Shown: positions 29,003-38,049 of the stretch, one piece after another | Layout of the letters: each line of letters begins with the position of its first letter | Position numbering within the stretch: the first letter of the stretch is position 1 | NCBI GenBank assembly: GCA_963783175.1 | Contig: CAWANG010000026.1 | Span: forward strand, 62,001-126,000 | DNA: 64,000 nt | Direction of reading: 5' to 3' | Origin: Roseiarcus sp963783175 | Lineage (GTDB): Bacteria; Pseudomonadota; Alphaproteobacteria; Rhizobiales; Beijerinckiaceae | Made by a program: the position numbers and the translations under genes | Notes under the pieces: model-generated | Told to the model about the DNA's origin: nothing | What the model saw: only the letters and a program-made list of their open reading frames with translations | Databases searched by the model: none

Positions 29003-30175
29003 ATGCAGTGGTTGGATCAGCTTCCGTTTGCGGATAATCGGGTCGTTCAGATCGGATTCCTGGCGGCGTGCGGCATCGCCGCGCTCGTTGTCCTGGCGAT
29101 CCTTTACCGATTGGTGTTCGCCCATCGGCTGCGCGTTCCGGGCGGACGGACCCGCCAGCCGAGGCTTGGCCTCGTGGACGCGTTCAGCCTCGACGGCCAG
29201 CGGCAGCTAGTGCTCGTCCGGCGCGACAATGTCGAGCATCTCGTCATGATCGGCGGCCCCAACGACGTTCTGGTCGAATCGCAGATCAATCGCGCGCTGA
29301 CGCCGGCGCGGGAAAACAGCCAGGCTTCGCCTTTGCTGGCGCCGGGCGCGCCCGGACGCCGAGCCGAGGCGCCGTTGGCGGCCGCGCCGGTCGTCGCCGA
29401 AGCGCCGCCGTCGAAGGTCACCGTCCCTGCCCCTGCCGCCGCGCCCGCGTCCGCGGCCCCCAAGGCGCCAACGCCGGCGCCAGCCTCGGCCCCGAAGGCG
29501 CCAACGCCGGCGCCGGTTGCGGCCCCCAAGGCGCCAGCGCCGGCCCTGGCCCCGGCGGCGCCAACCGTTCCCGTTCCGGCAGCGCCGACCGCCCCGGCGT
29601 CCGCAACCGCCCCGCTGCCCGCAGCCGCACCGGCGCCCGGGCCCAAACCCATCGAACCGGAGCCGGCGGCCCGCCCCGCAGCCGCCGCGCCGCCGGCCGC
29701 ACAACCGCCGGAGCCCGTCCGCCCGGCGCCTACGCGTCCCAACATGCCTCCGCCGATCGTCCCCGCGAGCAGCTCCGGCAATCGGGCGACCGTCACTCGC
29801 CCGACGGAGAAGGTTCCCGCGAAACCGTCGCCGAACCCCGGCAACCCGTCGGCTCCCTCCGCAGCAACGCCCGCGCCGCCACGATCGGAGAGAGCGGAAT
29901 CGGCCGCTGCAGGCGCGGCCGTCGAGCCGCGCTCGATGCCTCCCCCGGCGACGACCGTCGCGGCGGCCAGCGCAGCCGCCCTGCAAGCGCGGCCGGCGGC
30001 GAAGGCGCTGTCGTCGGAGGGCGGACAAAAATTCGGTGAAGCCCGCCCGGTCGCTGAAAAGTTGGGCGCAACGCCGAGTGTCAAGGCGCCGGCTAAGGTC
30101 GACGATCCGTTCGCCGACCTCGATTCGCTCGAAGCGGAAATGGCGCGGCTGCTCGGACGCGAAAAGCTGAGCTGA
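29003..30175 (+). CDS. FliO-like membrane protein with long Ala/Pro-rich tail
   Basis: 390 residues from the ATG at 29003 with GGGAGG upstream. One membrane segment (about 12-36, IGFLAACGIAALVVLAILY) is followed by a short conserved FliO-type domain (LGLVDAFSLDGQRQLVLVRR, HLVMIGGPNDVLVESQI, about 52-95). About 230 residues of Ala/Pro-rich low complexity follow, with PKAPTPAPA-type repeats, then a helical end DDPFADLDSLEAEMARLLG. No other flagellar gene is nearby. The domain also exists in non-flagellar rhizobial proteins, so a flagellar export role is not certain. Confidence 0.7.
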   Translation: MQWLDQLPFADNRVVQIGFLAACGIAALVVLAILYRLVFAHRLRVPGGRTRQPRLGLVDAFSLDGQRQLVLVRRDNVEHLVMIGGPNDVLVESQINRALTPARENSQASPLLAPGAPGRRAEAPLAAAPVVAEAPPSKVTVPAPAAAPASAAPKAPTPAPASAPKAPTPAPVAAPKAPAPALAPAAPTVPVPAAPTAPASATAPLPAAAPAPGPKPIEPEPAARPAAAAPPAAQPPEPVRPAPTRPNMPPPIVPASSSGNRATVTRPTEKVPAKPSPNPGNPSAPSAATPAPPRSERAESAAAGAAVEPRSMPPPATTVAAASAAALQARPAAKALSSEGGQKFGEARPVAEKLGATPSVKAPAKVDDPFADLDSLEAEMARLLGREKLS

Positions 30176-30188
30176 CAGTCGGATTTGT

Positions 30189-30224
30189 CGGCGCGCTCGC
30201 GCCTACAAGGCGCGGCGAGCGCGA
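30189..30224. terminator. Possible bidirectional hairpin between convergent genes
   Basis: CGCGCTCGCGCC, TACAA loop, GGCGCGGCGAGCGCG form a strong imperfect hairpin between the end of the fliO-like gene (30175) and the end of dksA (30229). There is no U run, so intrinsic termination is uncertain. Confidence 0.4.
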
Positions 30225-30228
30225 ATCG

Positions 30229-30645
30229 TCACTCGTCGCGATAAATTCTTTCGCGCCGCTCATGCCGCTCCTGCGCCTCGACGGAAAGGGTCGCGATCGG
30301 TCGCGCGTCGAGGCGCCTGAGCGAGATGGGATCGCCGGTCTCGACGCAATAGCCGTACGAGCCATCGTCGATTCGCGCCAGCGCGGCCTCGATCTTGGCG
30401 ATCAGCTTGCGCTGCCGGTCGCGGGCGCGCAGCTCGATTGCCCGGTCGGTCTCCGACGAGGCGCGGTCGGCGAAGTCGGGATGATTCTCGCTCTCCTGCT
30501 GCAGGGCGGCCAGGGTGTCGCGGCTCTCCGCCAGGATCGATTCGCGCCATGCGATCAGTTTGCGGCGGAAATATTCCCGCTGTCGCTCGCTCATGAACGG
30601 TTCGTCGTCCGACGGCTTATAGCTTTCAACGGCGACATCGTTCAT
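30229..30645 (-). CDS. dksA: DksA/TraR-family RNA polymerase-binding regulator
   Basis: 138 residues. The N-terminal coiled coil (about 18-100) is followed by the C-terminal globular domain YGYCVETGDPISLRRLDARP and a final helix ATLSVEAQERHERRERIY. Canonical DksA has four zinc-binding cysteines; here only one Cys remains in that region, the pattern of alphaproteobacterial DksA paralogs. It should bind the RNA polymerase secondary channel and, with ppGpp, adjust rRNA and amino-acid promoters. Confidence 0.9.
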   Translation of the reverse strand: MNDVAVESYKPSDDEPFMSERQREYFRRKLIAWRESILAESRDTLAALQQESENHPDFADRASSETDRAIELRARDRQRKLIAKIEAALARIDDGSYGYCVETGDPISLRRLDARPIATLSVEAQERHERRERIYRDE

Positions 30646-30871
30646 GGCGATTCCTGTTTCGCATGGAATTTCGCGGCCTTATAGCGATCCGTTGGCTAAG
30701 GAACAATGACTATCGTCGCGATCTCCCTTGCCCCGCCCGGCCGGCGGCGCGATCCCGTGCCTGGCCCGAGGCTTTTTGCCTCAGCCGCGCTTGCCAGAGG
30801 GTAAAGAGCGGCTCAGATTCATGTGTCGGGACACGCAGGGGCGGGGCCTCCGGTCCCGCAGGAGGGTCGTC

Positions 30872-31297
30872 ATGTACAAGCGCATCGTTCTCGCGGTCGA
30901 TCTCGCCGAGTCGGAGTCGGCTCCAAAGGGGCTCCCTCAGGCGCTCGAACTTGCGAAGGCGGGCGGCGGAGAACTCAGGCTGGTCAATGTCCAGCCGGTG
31001 ATTCCGGCCACTTTCATGGAATATGTGCCGGTGGACTTCGACGAGGAGCAGGAGAAGCGGGCCAAGTCGGAGCTTGACGCCATTCTCGCCGGCGTCGATC
31101 TGCCGGCGGAGCGCAAAAGCGCCGCGACGCGGGCGGGCGGAATTTATCACGAACTGCTGGAGGAGGCCTCCGAATGGCGCGCCGACCTCATCGTTGTCGG
31201 TTCGCATCGTCCGGTCATGTCGGACTATCTGCTTGGCTCGAACGCCAAGACGATCGTACGCCACGCGCAATGTTCGGTGCTGGTGGTCAGAGAATGA
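30872..31297 (+). CDS. Universal stress protein (UspA family)
   Basis: 141 residues from the ATG at 30872, preceded by GGAGGG at 30861; the longer open frame has no family similarity. It begins MYKRIVLAVDLAESESA and ends with ADLIVVGSHRPVMSDYLLGS and HAQCSVLVVRE. The ATP-binding G-2x-G-9x-G-S motif is altered: the second Gly is replaced (GSHRP), so it may belong to the group that does not bind ATP. Single domain, cytoplasmic, no operon partners. Confidence 0.9.
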   Translation: MYKRIVLAVDLAESESAPKGLPQALELAKAGGGELRLVNVQPVIPATFMEYVPVDFDEEQEKRAKSELDAILAGVDLPAERKSAATRAGGIYHELLEEASEWRADLIVVGSHRPVMSDYLLGSNAKTIVRHAQCSVLVVRE

Positions 31298-31360
31298 GGA
31301 CGCCGCCGCCAGCCCTGCGAAACGCGGACGGACCCCAAGCGTAAGGCGTCTCCAAGACGA

Positions 31361-32536
31361 TCAGGCGGCCAGCGCCCGCATCGCCGCTTCGACGCCGTCG
31401 GACGTTAGCGGGAACATGCGGTGCTGGAAGATCTCCGCGATCATCGTCGTCGACAGCGAATGATTCCACTGCTCGGGCGGGGTCGGATTGATCCACACCG
31501 TGCGCGGCCAGGCGAGAATCGCGCGCTCGAGCCACGCCCGTCCTGGCTCAGGATTGAGATGCTCGACCGAGCCTCCCGGGGCCATGATTTCGTGCGGACT
31601 CATCGAAGCGTCGCCGACGAAGACCACCCGATAGTCGCGGCGATAGGAATTAATGAGATCGCGCGTCGGCACACGCTCGTCATGGCGGCGTCGGTTGTTC
31701 TTCCACACGCTCTCGTAGAGGCAATTGTGGAAGTAGAAATGGTCGAGCCGCTTGAATTGGCTCTTGGCGGCGGAGAACAATTGCTCCGCCGCTTCTACGT
31801 GCCAGTCCATCGAGCCGGCGACGTCGAGGAACAGCAGCACCTTGACGGCGTTGCGCCGCTCGGGCCTCAGGAGCACGTCGATATAGCCCTTGTCGGCGGT
31901 CGAGCGGATCGTGCCGTCGAGATCGAGCTCTTCGGCCGCGCCCTCGCGGGCGAATCGCCTCAGGCGGCGCAACGCCAGCTTGATGTTGCGTGGCCCGAGC
32001 TCGGCATCGCCGTCGAAGTCCTGGAACTCCCGGCGGTCCCAGACTTTGACGGCGCTGCCCCGGCGGCCATTGTCCTGGCCGATGCGGACGCCCTCGGGAT
32101 GGTCGCCATAGGCGCCGAACGGCGACGTCCCGCCGGTCCCGATCCATTTCGAGCCGCCCTGGTGGCGCCCCTTCTGCTCGGCGAGGCGCTGGCGCAGCGT
32201 CTCCATCAGCTTGTCGAAACCAAGCTTCTCAATCCCGGCCCGCTCCTCGGGGCTCAGATATTTCTCGGCCATCCGGCGCAGCCATTCCTCGGGCAACTCT
32301 CTGGCTTCGAGGGCTGCGGCGAGCGTGAGCACGCCCTTGAACGTCGCCGCGAACACGACGTCGAACCGGTCGAGATTGCGCTCGTCCTTGACCAGGAGCG
32401 CGCGCGCCAGCCGATAGAATTCGTCGACCGACATCTGAGCCAGATCGCCTTCAAGCGCGCGCATGAGGTCAAGATATTCGCGCGGCGTCGCCGGCACATG
32501 GGCCTGACGCAGATTGGCGAAGAACTGGAGAAACAT
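31361..32536 (-). CDS. VWA domain-containing protein, CoxE-like
   Basis: 391 residues. An N-terminal helical part (MFLQFFANLRQAHVPATPRE) typical of this family precedes a C-terminal VWA domain with VKVLLFLDVAGSMDWHVEAA. The MIDAS sequence DVAGS keeps the first Asp and last Ser of DxSxS but has Ala in place of the middle Ser. In this family the protein pairs with a MoxR ATPase, as CoxD/CoxE mature carbon monoxide dehydrogenase; the likely partner is at 25263-26105. No cox structural genes are in the window. Confidence 0.88.
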   Translation of the reverse strand: MFLQFFANLRQAHVPATPREYLDLMRALEGDLAQMSVDEFYRLARALLVKDERNLDRFDVVFAATFKGVLTLAAALEARELPEEWLRRMAEKYLSPEERAGIEKLGFDKLMETLRQRLAEQKGRHQGGSKWIGTGGTSPFGAYGDHPEGVRIGQDNGRRGSAVKVWDRREFQDFDGDAELGPRNIKLALRRLRRFAREGAAEELDLDGTIRSTADKGYIDVLLRPERRNAVKVLLFLDVAGSMDWHVEAAEQLFSAAKSQFKRLDHFYFHNCLYESVWKNNRRRHDERVPTRDLINSYRRDYRVVFVGDASMSPHEIMAPGGSVEHLNPEPGRAWLERAILAWPRTVWINPTPPEQWNHSLSTTMIAEIFQHRMFPLTSDGVEAAMRALAA

Positions 32537-32608
32537 GAGGCGATCCTAGCCTGCGCCGGCGCCGCCGTGCAATGCTGATAGGCTCAGCGTTCGCGAGGGT
32601 CTTGTTCC

Positions 32609-33475
32609 ATGTCCGTAGCCGTCGAGCGTCGAGAATTCGCGCTGCCGTTCGCCGCAAGCCCGGACCAGGAGATTTTCGCTGTCGGGGACATTCACGGGCG
32701 CGTAGACCTGCTCGCCGCGCTCATCGATGAAGCCGCGCGCGAGCCGAGGCGGCGCGAGAAGCGCGCGATCGTCTTTCTCGGCGATCTTGTCGATCGCGGG
32801 CCCGACAGCCTCGGCGCGATTGATCTCGCGATCGGCGCCAAGGCGCGCATCGGCGCCGACGAAGGGATCGCGCTGATGGGCAACCACGAGGCGATGATGC
32901 GGCTTGCGCTCGATTCGAGCACCCCGTGGAAGGACGCGATCGAGGCGCTCGAAGCCTGGATCGCCAACGGCGGCGACCGGACGCTGGCCGAGTTCGTCAA
33001 GGCCGATGCGCCGCCCGAGGATCTCGACGACCTTCTCGCGGCGGCGCGCGCATCGCTGCCAGAGCGCGCGCGCGCCTGGCTTGCCTCTTTGCGCGTGAGC
33101 TGGCGCTCGGGCGCTCTCCTGTTCGTCCACGCCGGCGTCAACCCGCGCTTCGACCTCGAAGCGTTTCTCGCCGCGCCCTGGAACGCGCCGCTCTCGAGCC
33201 TCGAGGAAGAGCGCCACTGGGCCTGGGTCCGCTGGCCGTTTCTTGAGCATCGGCCGGGGCCGGAGGGCTTCGGCGGCATGTTCGTCGTCCACGGCCATAC
33301 CCCAAACGACGCCAAGCGCGACGCCTCGCACGCGGATCAGATCGCCGGTTTCCGGCTCAATCTCGACGCCGGCTCAGGGCTCACCGGGGTCGCGAAAATG
33401 GCGATTATCCGCGGCCGCCACGCGGAAGTTGTCGCCGCGCGCGGACTGACCAACCGCGAGCTGATGCAAGATTGA
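32609..33475 (+). CDS. PPP-family metallophosphatase (serine/threonine phosphatase-like)
   Basis: 288 residues with all PPP motifs: EIFAVGDIHGRVDLL, FLGDLVDRGPDSL, LMGNHEAM, LLFVHAGVNPRFD and MFVVHGHTPN. These coordinate two metal ions. Bacterial members hydrolyse phosphoproteins or diadenosine tetraphosphate. It is divergent from the VWA gene and convergent with the cyclase pair. The substrate is open. Confidence 0.9.
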   Translation: MSVAVERREFALPFAASPDQEIFAVGDIHGRVDLLAALIDEAAREPRRREKRAIVFLGDLVDRGPDSLGAIDLAIGAKARIGADEGIALMGNHEAMMRLALDSSTPWKDAIEALEAWIANGGDRTLAEFVKADAPPEDLDDLLAAARASLPERARAWLASLRVSWRSGALLFVHAGVNPRFDLEAFLAAPWNAPLSSLEEERHWAWVRWPFLEHRPGPEGFGGMFVVHGHTPNDAKRDASHADQIAGFRLNLDAGSGLTGVAKMAIIRGRHAEVVAARGLTNRELMQD

Positions 33476-33495
33476 CGCGAGCTTCCGGGCGGCGA

Positions 33496-35259
33496 TCATG
33501 TCTCGGGCAGCCCCGCTTTCCGAAGGCCCTCGACGATGCGCTCGAAGTCGGTCGGGTTCTTGTAAGGCAGCACGTTGCGGCGCTGTTCCAGCGAATACGC
33601 CGGGTTGACGCGCAGCAATTCTCCCCACGCCTCGCGGGCCTCGTCGATGAGGCCCATATGGCCCAAGCTCGCCGCCAGGAGGACGCGCGAAGTGTCGGTT
33701 TCTGGGTTGCGGAGGATGCGTCGCTTGAGCAGGCTCACGGCCTGGGAATATTGTCCCAACTGGTAAGCCGCCTGGGCGCGGAAATAGAGCAATATGCTTG
33801 GGAAATGGGGATCGAGCGCCATCGCGCGATCAAAGTACTGGAGCGCCTCCGCCGACCGGCCGGCAAAGTGCAGCAACACGCCGACCATGCTGTGCCCGTC
33901 GGCGAAATTCGGATTGAAGGCGATCGCCTTCTCGGCGGCGCCGAGCGCCTCGTCACTTCGCCGCTCCCACGATAGAGTCATTGCAAGGGACCACAGCGCG
34001 TAGGGGTATCGCTCGTCGAGCTTGACCGCCCGTCGCGCCGCCTTCTCCGCCTCTTCCAGGGCTTCCCCAGGGGTATCGCCCCAACCGTTCGAATAGGCGT
34101 TGGCCAGCGTCGCGGCGAGGAAGGCGAACGCCGGCGCAAATCCGGGGTCGAGCGCGGCGGCGCGCCGGAGCAGCCTCTCGGCTTCGCGATTCGCCTCGGG
34201 CGCGAACTGCCACCAGAGCTCGCGTCCCCGCAGGAACAAGTCGTAGGCTTCCTGATCGTTAGTACGCTCGGCGGCGATACTCTGCCGGTCGTCGCGGCTG
34301 AGATTGAGCGCCAGCGCCGAAACAATGTGGCTCGTCACGTCGTCCTGAACGGCGAAGATGTCGGTCAAGTCGCGGTCAAACCGCTCCGCCCACATATGCC
34401 CGCCGGTGGTTGCGTCGACGAGCTGGGCGGTGATCCGGACCCGGCTGCCGGACTTGCGCACGCTCCCTTCGAGCACGTGGCGCACGCCGAGGTCCTTGCC
34501 GACCTCGCCGACATTGACGTTCTTGCCCTTGAACGTGAACGCGGAATTGCGGGCGATGACGAAGAGCTGCGGAAGCTTCGACAGCGCCGTGATGATGTCC
34601 TCGGAAATGCCGTCGGCGAAATATTCCTGTTCGGCGTCGCCGCTCATGTTGGCGAACGGCAGCACGGCGATCGACGAACGCGCGGGCTCGGCCGGCGCGG
34701 CCAGGGCGGGTCCGGGCGCGCTCCCGGACCCAATCGGCGGGATCCCGATGGCGTAGACCCGGACCGGCCGCGCGATGTTCTTGAGCGCCTGCTCGCCACG
34801 ATCGACGAAGGTCGCCTTCACCCGATCGCGCACTTGCCGCCATGCGTCCTCCGACAGGCAAATCCCGCCCGGCTCGGCGATGCTCTCGATCCGCGCGGCG
34901 ATATTCACGCCGTCGCCCATCAGGTCGCCATCGGCCTCCTCGACGACATCTCCCAGATGGACGCCGATCCGGTAATCGATACGCTTGTCCGTCGCGAGGC
35001 CGGCGTTCCGCTCGGCCATGCCGTTCTGAATATCGATCGCACAGCGCAAGGCGTCGACGACACTTCGAAACTCGATGATCAGCCCGTCGCCAGTGCGCTT
35101 GACCACCCGGCCATGATGAACGGCGATCATCGGGTCAGTGAGATCGCTGCGCAGCGCGCGCAGCCGTGCGAGGATGCCCTCCTCGTCGGCGCCGGCGAGA
35201 CGGCTGAAGCCGACAACGTCGGCGGCGAGGATCGCGGCGAGCTTGCGGGCCTCGCTCAT
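33496..35259 (-). CDS. Adenylate cyclase / TolB-like / TPR protein, downstream copy
   Basis: 587 residues from the ATG at 35259 (MSEARKLAAILAADVVGFS), which overlaps the stop of the upstream paralog as ATGA, so the two are coupled. Domains in order: class III cyclase (about 1-170, metal Asp in AADVVGFS and in KRTGDGLIIEF, NIAARIES), a TolB-like domain (about 195-320, SIAVLPFANMSGDAEQEYFA and LEGSVRKSGSRVRITAQLVD), and TPR repeats to the end. It should make cAMP in the cytoplasm. Its first ~170 codons are nearly identical in DNA to the upstream gene, while the rest differs. Confidence 0.9.
   Translation of the reverse strand: MSEARKLAAILAADVVGFSRLAGADEEGILARLRALRSDLTDPMIAVHHGRVVKRTGDGLIIEFRSVVDALRCAIDIQNGMAERNAGLATDKRIDYRIGVHLGDVVEEADGDLMGDGVNIAARIESIAEPGGICLSEDAWRQVRDRVKATFVDRGEQALKNIARPVRVYAIGIPPIGSGSAPGPALAAPAEPARSSIAVLPFANMSGDAEQEYFADGISEDIITALSKLPQLFVIARNSAFTFKGKNVNVGEVGKDLGVRHVLEGSVRKSGSRVRITAQLVDATTGGHMWAERFDRDLTDIFAVQDDVTSHIVSALALNLSRDDRQSIAAERTNDQEAYDLFLRGRELWWQFAPEANREAERLLRRAAALDPGFAPAFAFLAATLANAYSNGWGDTPGEALEEAEKAARRAVKLDERYPYALWSLAMTLSWERRSDEALGAAEKAIAFNPNFADGHSMVGVLLHFAGRSAEALQYFDRAMALDPHFPSILLYFRAQAAYQLGQYSQAVSLLKRRILRNPETDTSRVLLAASLGHMGLIDEAREAWGELLRVNPAYSLEQRRNVLPYKNPTDFERIVEGLRKAGLPET
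34751..35259 (-). repeat. Direct repeat: 5' cyclase-coding segment, copy in downstream gene
   Basis: About 509 bases read by eye as almost the same as 36523-37031 (offset 1772), with a few scattered substitutions and more near the ATG. It marks a recent duplication or gene conversion limited to the cyclase domain. Confidence 0.85.
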
Positions 35260-37031
35260 CCTTCCGGGACTCCCGCCTTGCGCATGGCTTCGATGAGACG
35301 CTCGCGCCGCCTCAGGAAGACAGGATCGTCGCTTTGCGCGGCCGCGCGAGCGCGGCAAATAGTATATCCGGGGTCGAGGGCAAGGCCCGATTGCACTTCT
35401 GCCGAGGCTTCATCGTGTCGGCCGAGCGACTCCAAGGCCGCGGCGAGCCAGAGATGTGAGTTAGGATAATTTCTATTGATCTCGATTGATCTGCGATACC
35501 ACGCGACAGCGTCCTCCTCGGCGCCAAGCTGCAACTTGGCAAGGGCGATAAATTCAAACCAGACGAAGGCGACCGGATCGCGAGGACTGAAGCGCAGCGC
35601 CTCATGGACATGGCGCTCTGTTTCCTCGGCGTGACCGTCGAGGAATTTGGCGAGGCCGATCAACGCGTGAGCGGTGACATAGTTCGGATCGAGCGCCAGC
35701 GCCCGCTCATATTCGGCAATGCCCTGGGCTCTGCGGTAGGAGTAGACGTGGACGGCGCCCATCCAGGCGTGCGCCGAGGCGTTGTTGGGGGCGAGCGACA
35801 GCACTCTGGTCAACGCCGCTTCGCCGGCCGCGAGGCGCTCAGTCCGCTCGTCCGGCGCATAGAGCGCGCCGACCAACGTATCGACGGACGCGGCGCCGAT
35901 CAGCGCCTCAAGATTGTTGCGATCGAGCGCCATGGCCCGCTCGAAGAAACTCCGCGCCTGCTTCAAATTGGCGGGGTTGAATCCCTTGTTGCGCCAGACC
36001 ATCCCCTGAAAATAGAGATCCATCGAATCCGGGTTCGGGGCCTGTTCCGCGCGCCGCGCCTCGTTGGCGATCAACTGCGATCCCAATTGATTGGCGAGGC
36101 TCGCGACAATTTCGTCTTGCATGTCGAAGAGGTCGGCGAGCGGCTTGTCAAATCGTTCGGCCCACAGGTGGCCGCCGCTCTCCGCGTCGATGAGCTGAAC
36201 ATTGATGCGCATGCGGTCGCCGCGGCGCTGGACGCTTCCCTCAAGCACGTATCGTACATTGAGGTCGCGACCGATCTGCTTCGCATCGAATGCCTTGCCC
36301 TTGTAGGTGAAGGCAGTGTTGCGCGCGATGACGAACGAGCCGGAGATTCGCGATAGGTCGGTGGTCAAGCTCTCAGTCACGCCGTCGACAAAATAGTCCT
36401 GTTCGGGGTCGCCGCCGATGTTGGCGAACGGCAACACGACAATCGACAGGCGCGGCCTCCGATGCTCGTCGGGCGGGGAGATTTGCCGAATGTGTGCGCT
36501 ATCTGGCCTGGCGGCTCTGATCGCGTAGACCCGGACCGGCCGCGCAATGTTCTTGAGCGCCTGCTCGCCACGATCGACGAAGGTCTCCTTCACCCGATCG
36601 CGCACTTGCCGCCATGCGTCCTCCGACAGGCAAATCCCGCCCGGCTCGGCGATGCTCTCGATCCGCGCGGCGATATTCACGCCGTCGCCCATCAGGTCGC
36701 CATCGGCTTCCTCGACGACATCTCCCAGATGGACGCCGATCCGGTACTCGATACGCTTGTCCGTCGCGAGGCCGGCGTTCCGCTCGGCCATGCCGTTCTG
36801 AATATCGATCGCACAGCGCAAGGCGTCGACGACACTTCGAAACTCGATGATCAGCCCGTCGCCAGTGCGCTTGACCACCCGGCCATGATGAACGGCGATC
36901 ATCGGGTCAGTGAGATCGCTGCGCAGCGCGCGCAGCCGTGCGAGGATGCCCTCCTCGTCGGCGCCGGCGAGACGGCTGAAGCCGACAACGTCGGCGGCGA
37001 GGATCGCTGCAAGTTTCCTGGTTTCGCTCAT
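35256..37031 (-). CDS. Adenylate cyclase / TolB-like / TPR protein, upstream copy
   Basis: 591 residues from the ATG at 37031 (MSETRKLAAILAADVVGFS); the open frame extends further but without similarity. It has the same plan as its neighbour: class III cyclase (about 1-170), TolB-like domain (LSIVVLPFANIGGDPEQDYF, LEGSVQRRGDRMRINVQLID) and TPR repeats (YERALALDPNYVTAHALIGL). The C-terminal two thirds differ from the downstream gene, so input or partner specificity may differ while the cyclase is the same. Four-base overlap with the downstream gene. Confidence 0.9.
   Translation of the reverse strand: MSETRKLAAILAADVVGFSRLAGADEEGILARLRALRSDLTDPMIAVHHGRVVKRTGDGLIIEFRSVVDALRCAIDIQNGMAERNAGLATDKRIEYRIGVHLGDVVEEADGDLMGDGVNIAARIESIAEPGGICLSEDAWRQVRDRVKETFVDRGEQALKNIARPVRVYAIRAARPDSAHIRQISPPDEHRRPRLSIVVLPFANIGGDPEQDYFVDGVTESLTTDLSRISGSFVIARNTAFTYKGKAFDAKQIGRDLNVRYVLEGSVQRRGDRMRINVQLIDAESGGHLWAERFDKPLADLFDMQDEIVASLANQLGSQLIANEARRAEQAPNPDSMDLYFQGMVWRNKGFNPANLKQARSFFERAMALDRNNLEALIGAASVDTLVGALYAPDERTERLAAGEAALTRVLSLAPNNASAHAWMGAVHVYSYRRAQGIAEYERALALDPNYVTAHALIGLAKFLDGHAEETERHVHEALRFSPRDPVAFVWFEFIALAKLQLGAEEDAVAWYRRSIEINRNYPNSHLWLAAALESLGRHDEASAEVQSGLALDPGYTICRARAAAQSDDPVFLRRRERLIEAMRKAGVPEG
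36523..37031 (-). repeat. Direct repeat: 5' cyclase-coding segment, copy in upstream gene
   Basis: Partner of 34751-35259. The similarity ends sharply where the linker after the cyclase domain begins. Confidence 0.85.
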
Positions 37032-37265
37032 GGCGCGCGCCTCGGCCGGCATCCAGAATAGCATAGAACGTTGTTGCGAGCCGCGTGGTCCCGAACGGTA
37101 TGAAAGCGCACCGGCGGATCGCAAAAACGCGAGAGCATTTGCAACGGGTGGCGAATAGACTCTGGGGTTCGCGTGTTCCCACCGAACGCCGAGTCTCAGG
37201 TCGGGGCCCGCTTCCGCCCGGCGTCGCGACGGGCGGGTTTGCAAACTCAGTTTGGAGGTATGAAG

Positions 37266-37889
37266 ATGAACCTGAAATTGGCGCCTACGATCGGCGTAGC
37301 CCTCGCGGTAGCGTTTCTCGGCATGGCCGATGTCTCCACCCTAAGGGCGGAGGAGATCGTGCATGTGCGCGGCACGATCGTAAGTCTGGACGGGTCGACG
37401 CTTGCTGTGAAAACTAGGGAAGGCCCGACCAGCGCGGTGACGCTCAACCCCGGCTGGAAGGTCACGGGTGTCGCCAAGGCTTCGGTCGAAGACATCAAGC
37501 CGGGAGATTTCGTCGGCATCGCCTCGCTCCCCACGGCGGCCGGAGGAGACGGGGCTGTCGAGGTGCTGGTCTTTCCGCCGGCGATGAAAGGGACCGGGGA
37601 GGGCAGCTATCCTTGGGACCTTAGACCCAAAAGCACGATGACCAATGCGACAGTCACCAACGCGGTCAAGGACGTCGACGAGCGCACTGTCACGCTCTCG
37701 TATAGCGGCGGTCAGGAGAAGAAAATCTCCATCTCCGATGGCACTCCGATCGTCACTTTCGGCCCGGCGACGGCGGGCGACCTCAAGCCCGGCGCGACCG
37801 TGTTCATTCCCGCGCAACGTGGCGACGATGGCGCGCTCGCCACAGGTTTCGTTGTCGTCGGCACGAACGGCGTCGTCCCGCCAATGTAG
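37266..37889 (+). CDS. Secreted DUF5666-like protein, function unknown
   Basis: 207 residues with a signal peptide (MNLKLAPTIGVALAVAFLG...TLRA). Of two in-frame ATGs, 37266 is preferred: GGAGG at 37254-37258 is seven bases before it but only one base before the ATG at 37260. The mature protein is two repeats of a small beta fold, each with a VxGTIVSLDGSTLAVKT-like or VKDVDERTVTLSYSG-like strand set and a DIKPGDFVGIAS / DLKPGATVFIPA turn. This OB-like pattern resembles DUF5666. It is probably periplasmic. Single gene divergent from the cyclase pair. Confidence 0.7.
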   Translation: MNLKLAPTIGVALAVAFLGMADVSTLRAEEIVHVRGTIVSLDGSTLAVKTREGPTSAVTLNPGWKVTGVAKASVEDIKPGDFVGIASLPTAAGGDGAVEVLVFPPAMKGTGEGSYPWDLRPKSTMTNATVTNAVKDVDERTVTLSYSGGQEKKISISDGTPIVTFGPATAGDLKPGATVFIPAQRGDDGALATGFVVVGTNGVVPPM

Positions 37890-38049
37890 GCCAGCGACGA
37901 AATCGCGCTGCCGGCCATTGGAAAATCCTTGCCGCAATTCCTCCGAAGCGCCCGAGGACAACAATAGGATCGATTCGCCGCACCCGCGGTTGACACGGCC
38001 CTCAAGCCCTTCCCAATAGGAAGCCGGGGCAGATGAGGGCAGGGCGGGC

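Noticed and set aside
29400..29720. Ala/Pro repeats considered as a separate mobile or variable cassette
   Set aside because: The frame is continuous from a membrane domain to a conserved-looking end, so it is simply low complexity.
29104..30084. 326-residue minus-strand glycine-rich ORF resembling PE-PGRS-type sequence
   Set aside because: It is the complement of the Ala/Pro-rich tail of the fliO-like gene; no start signal or family.
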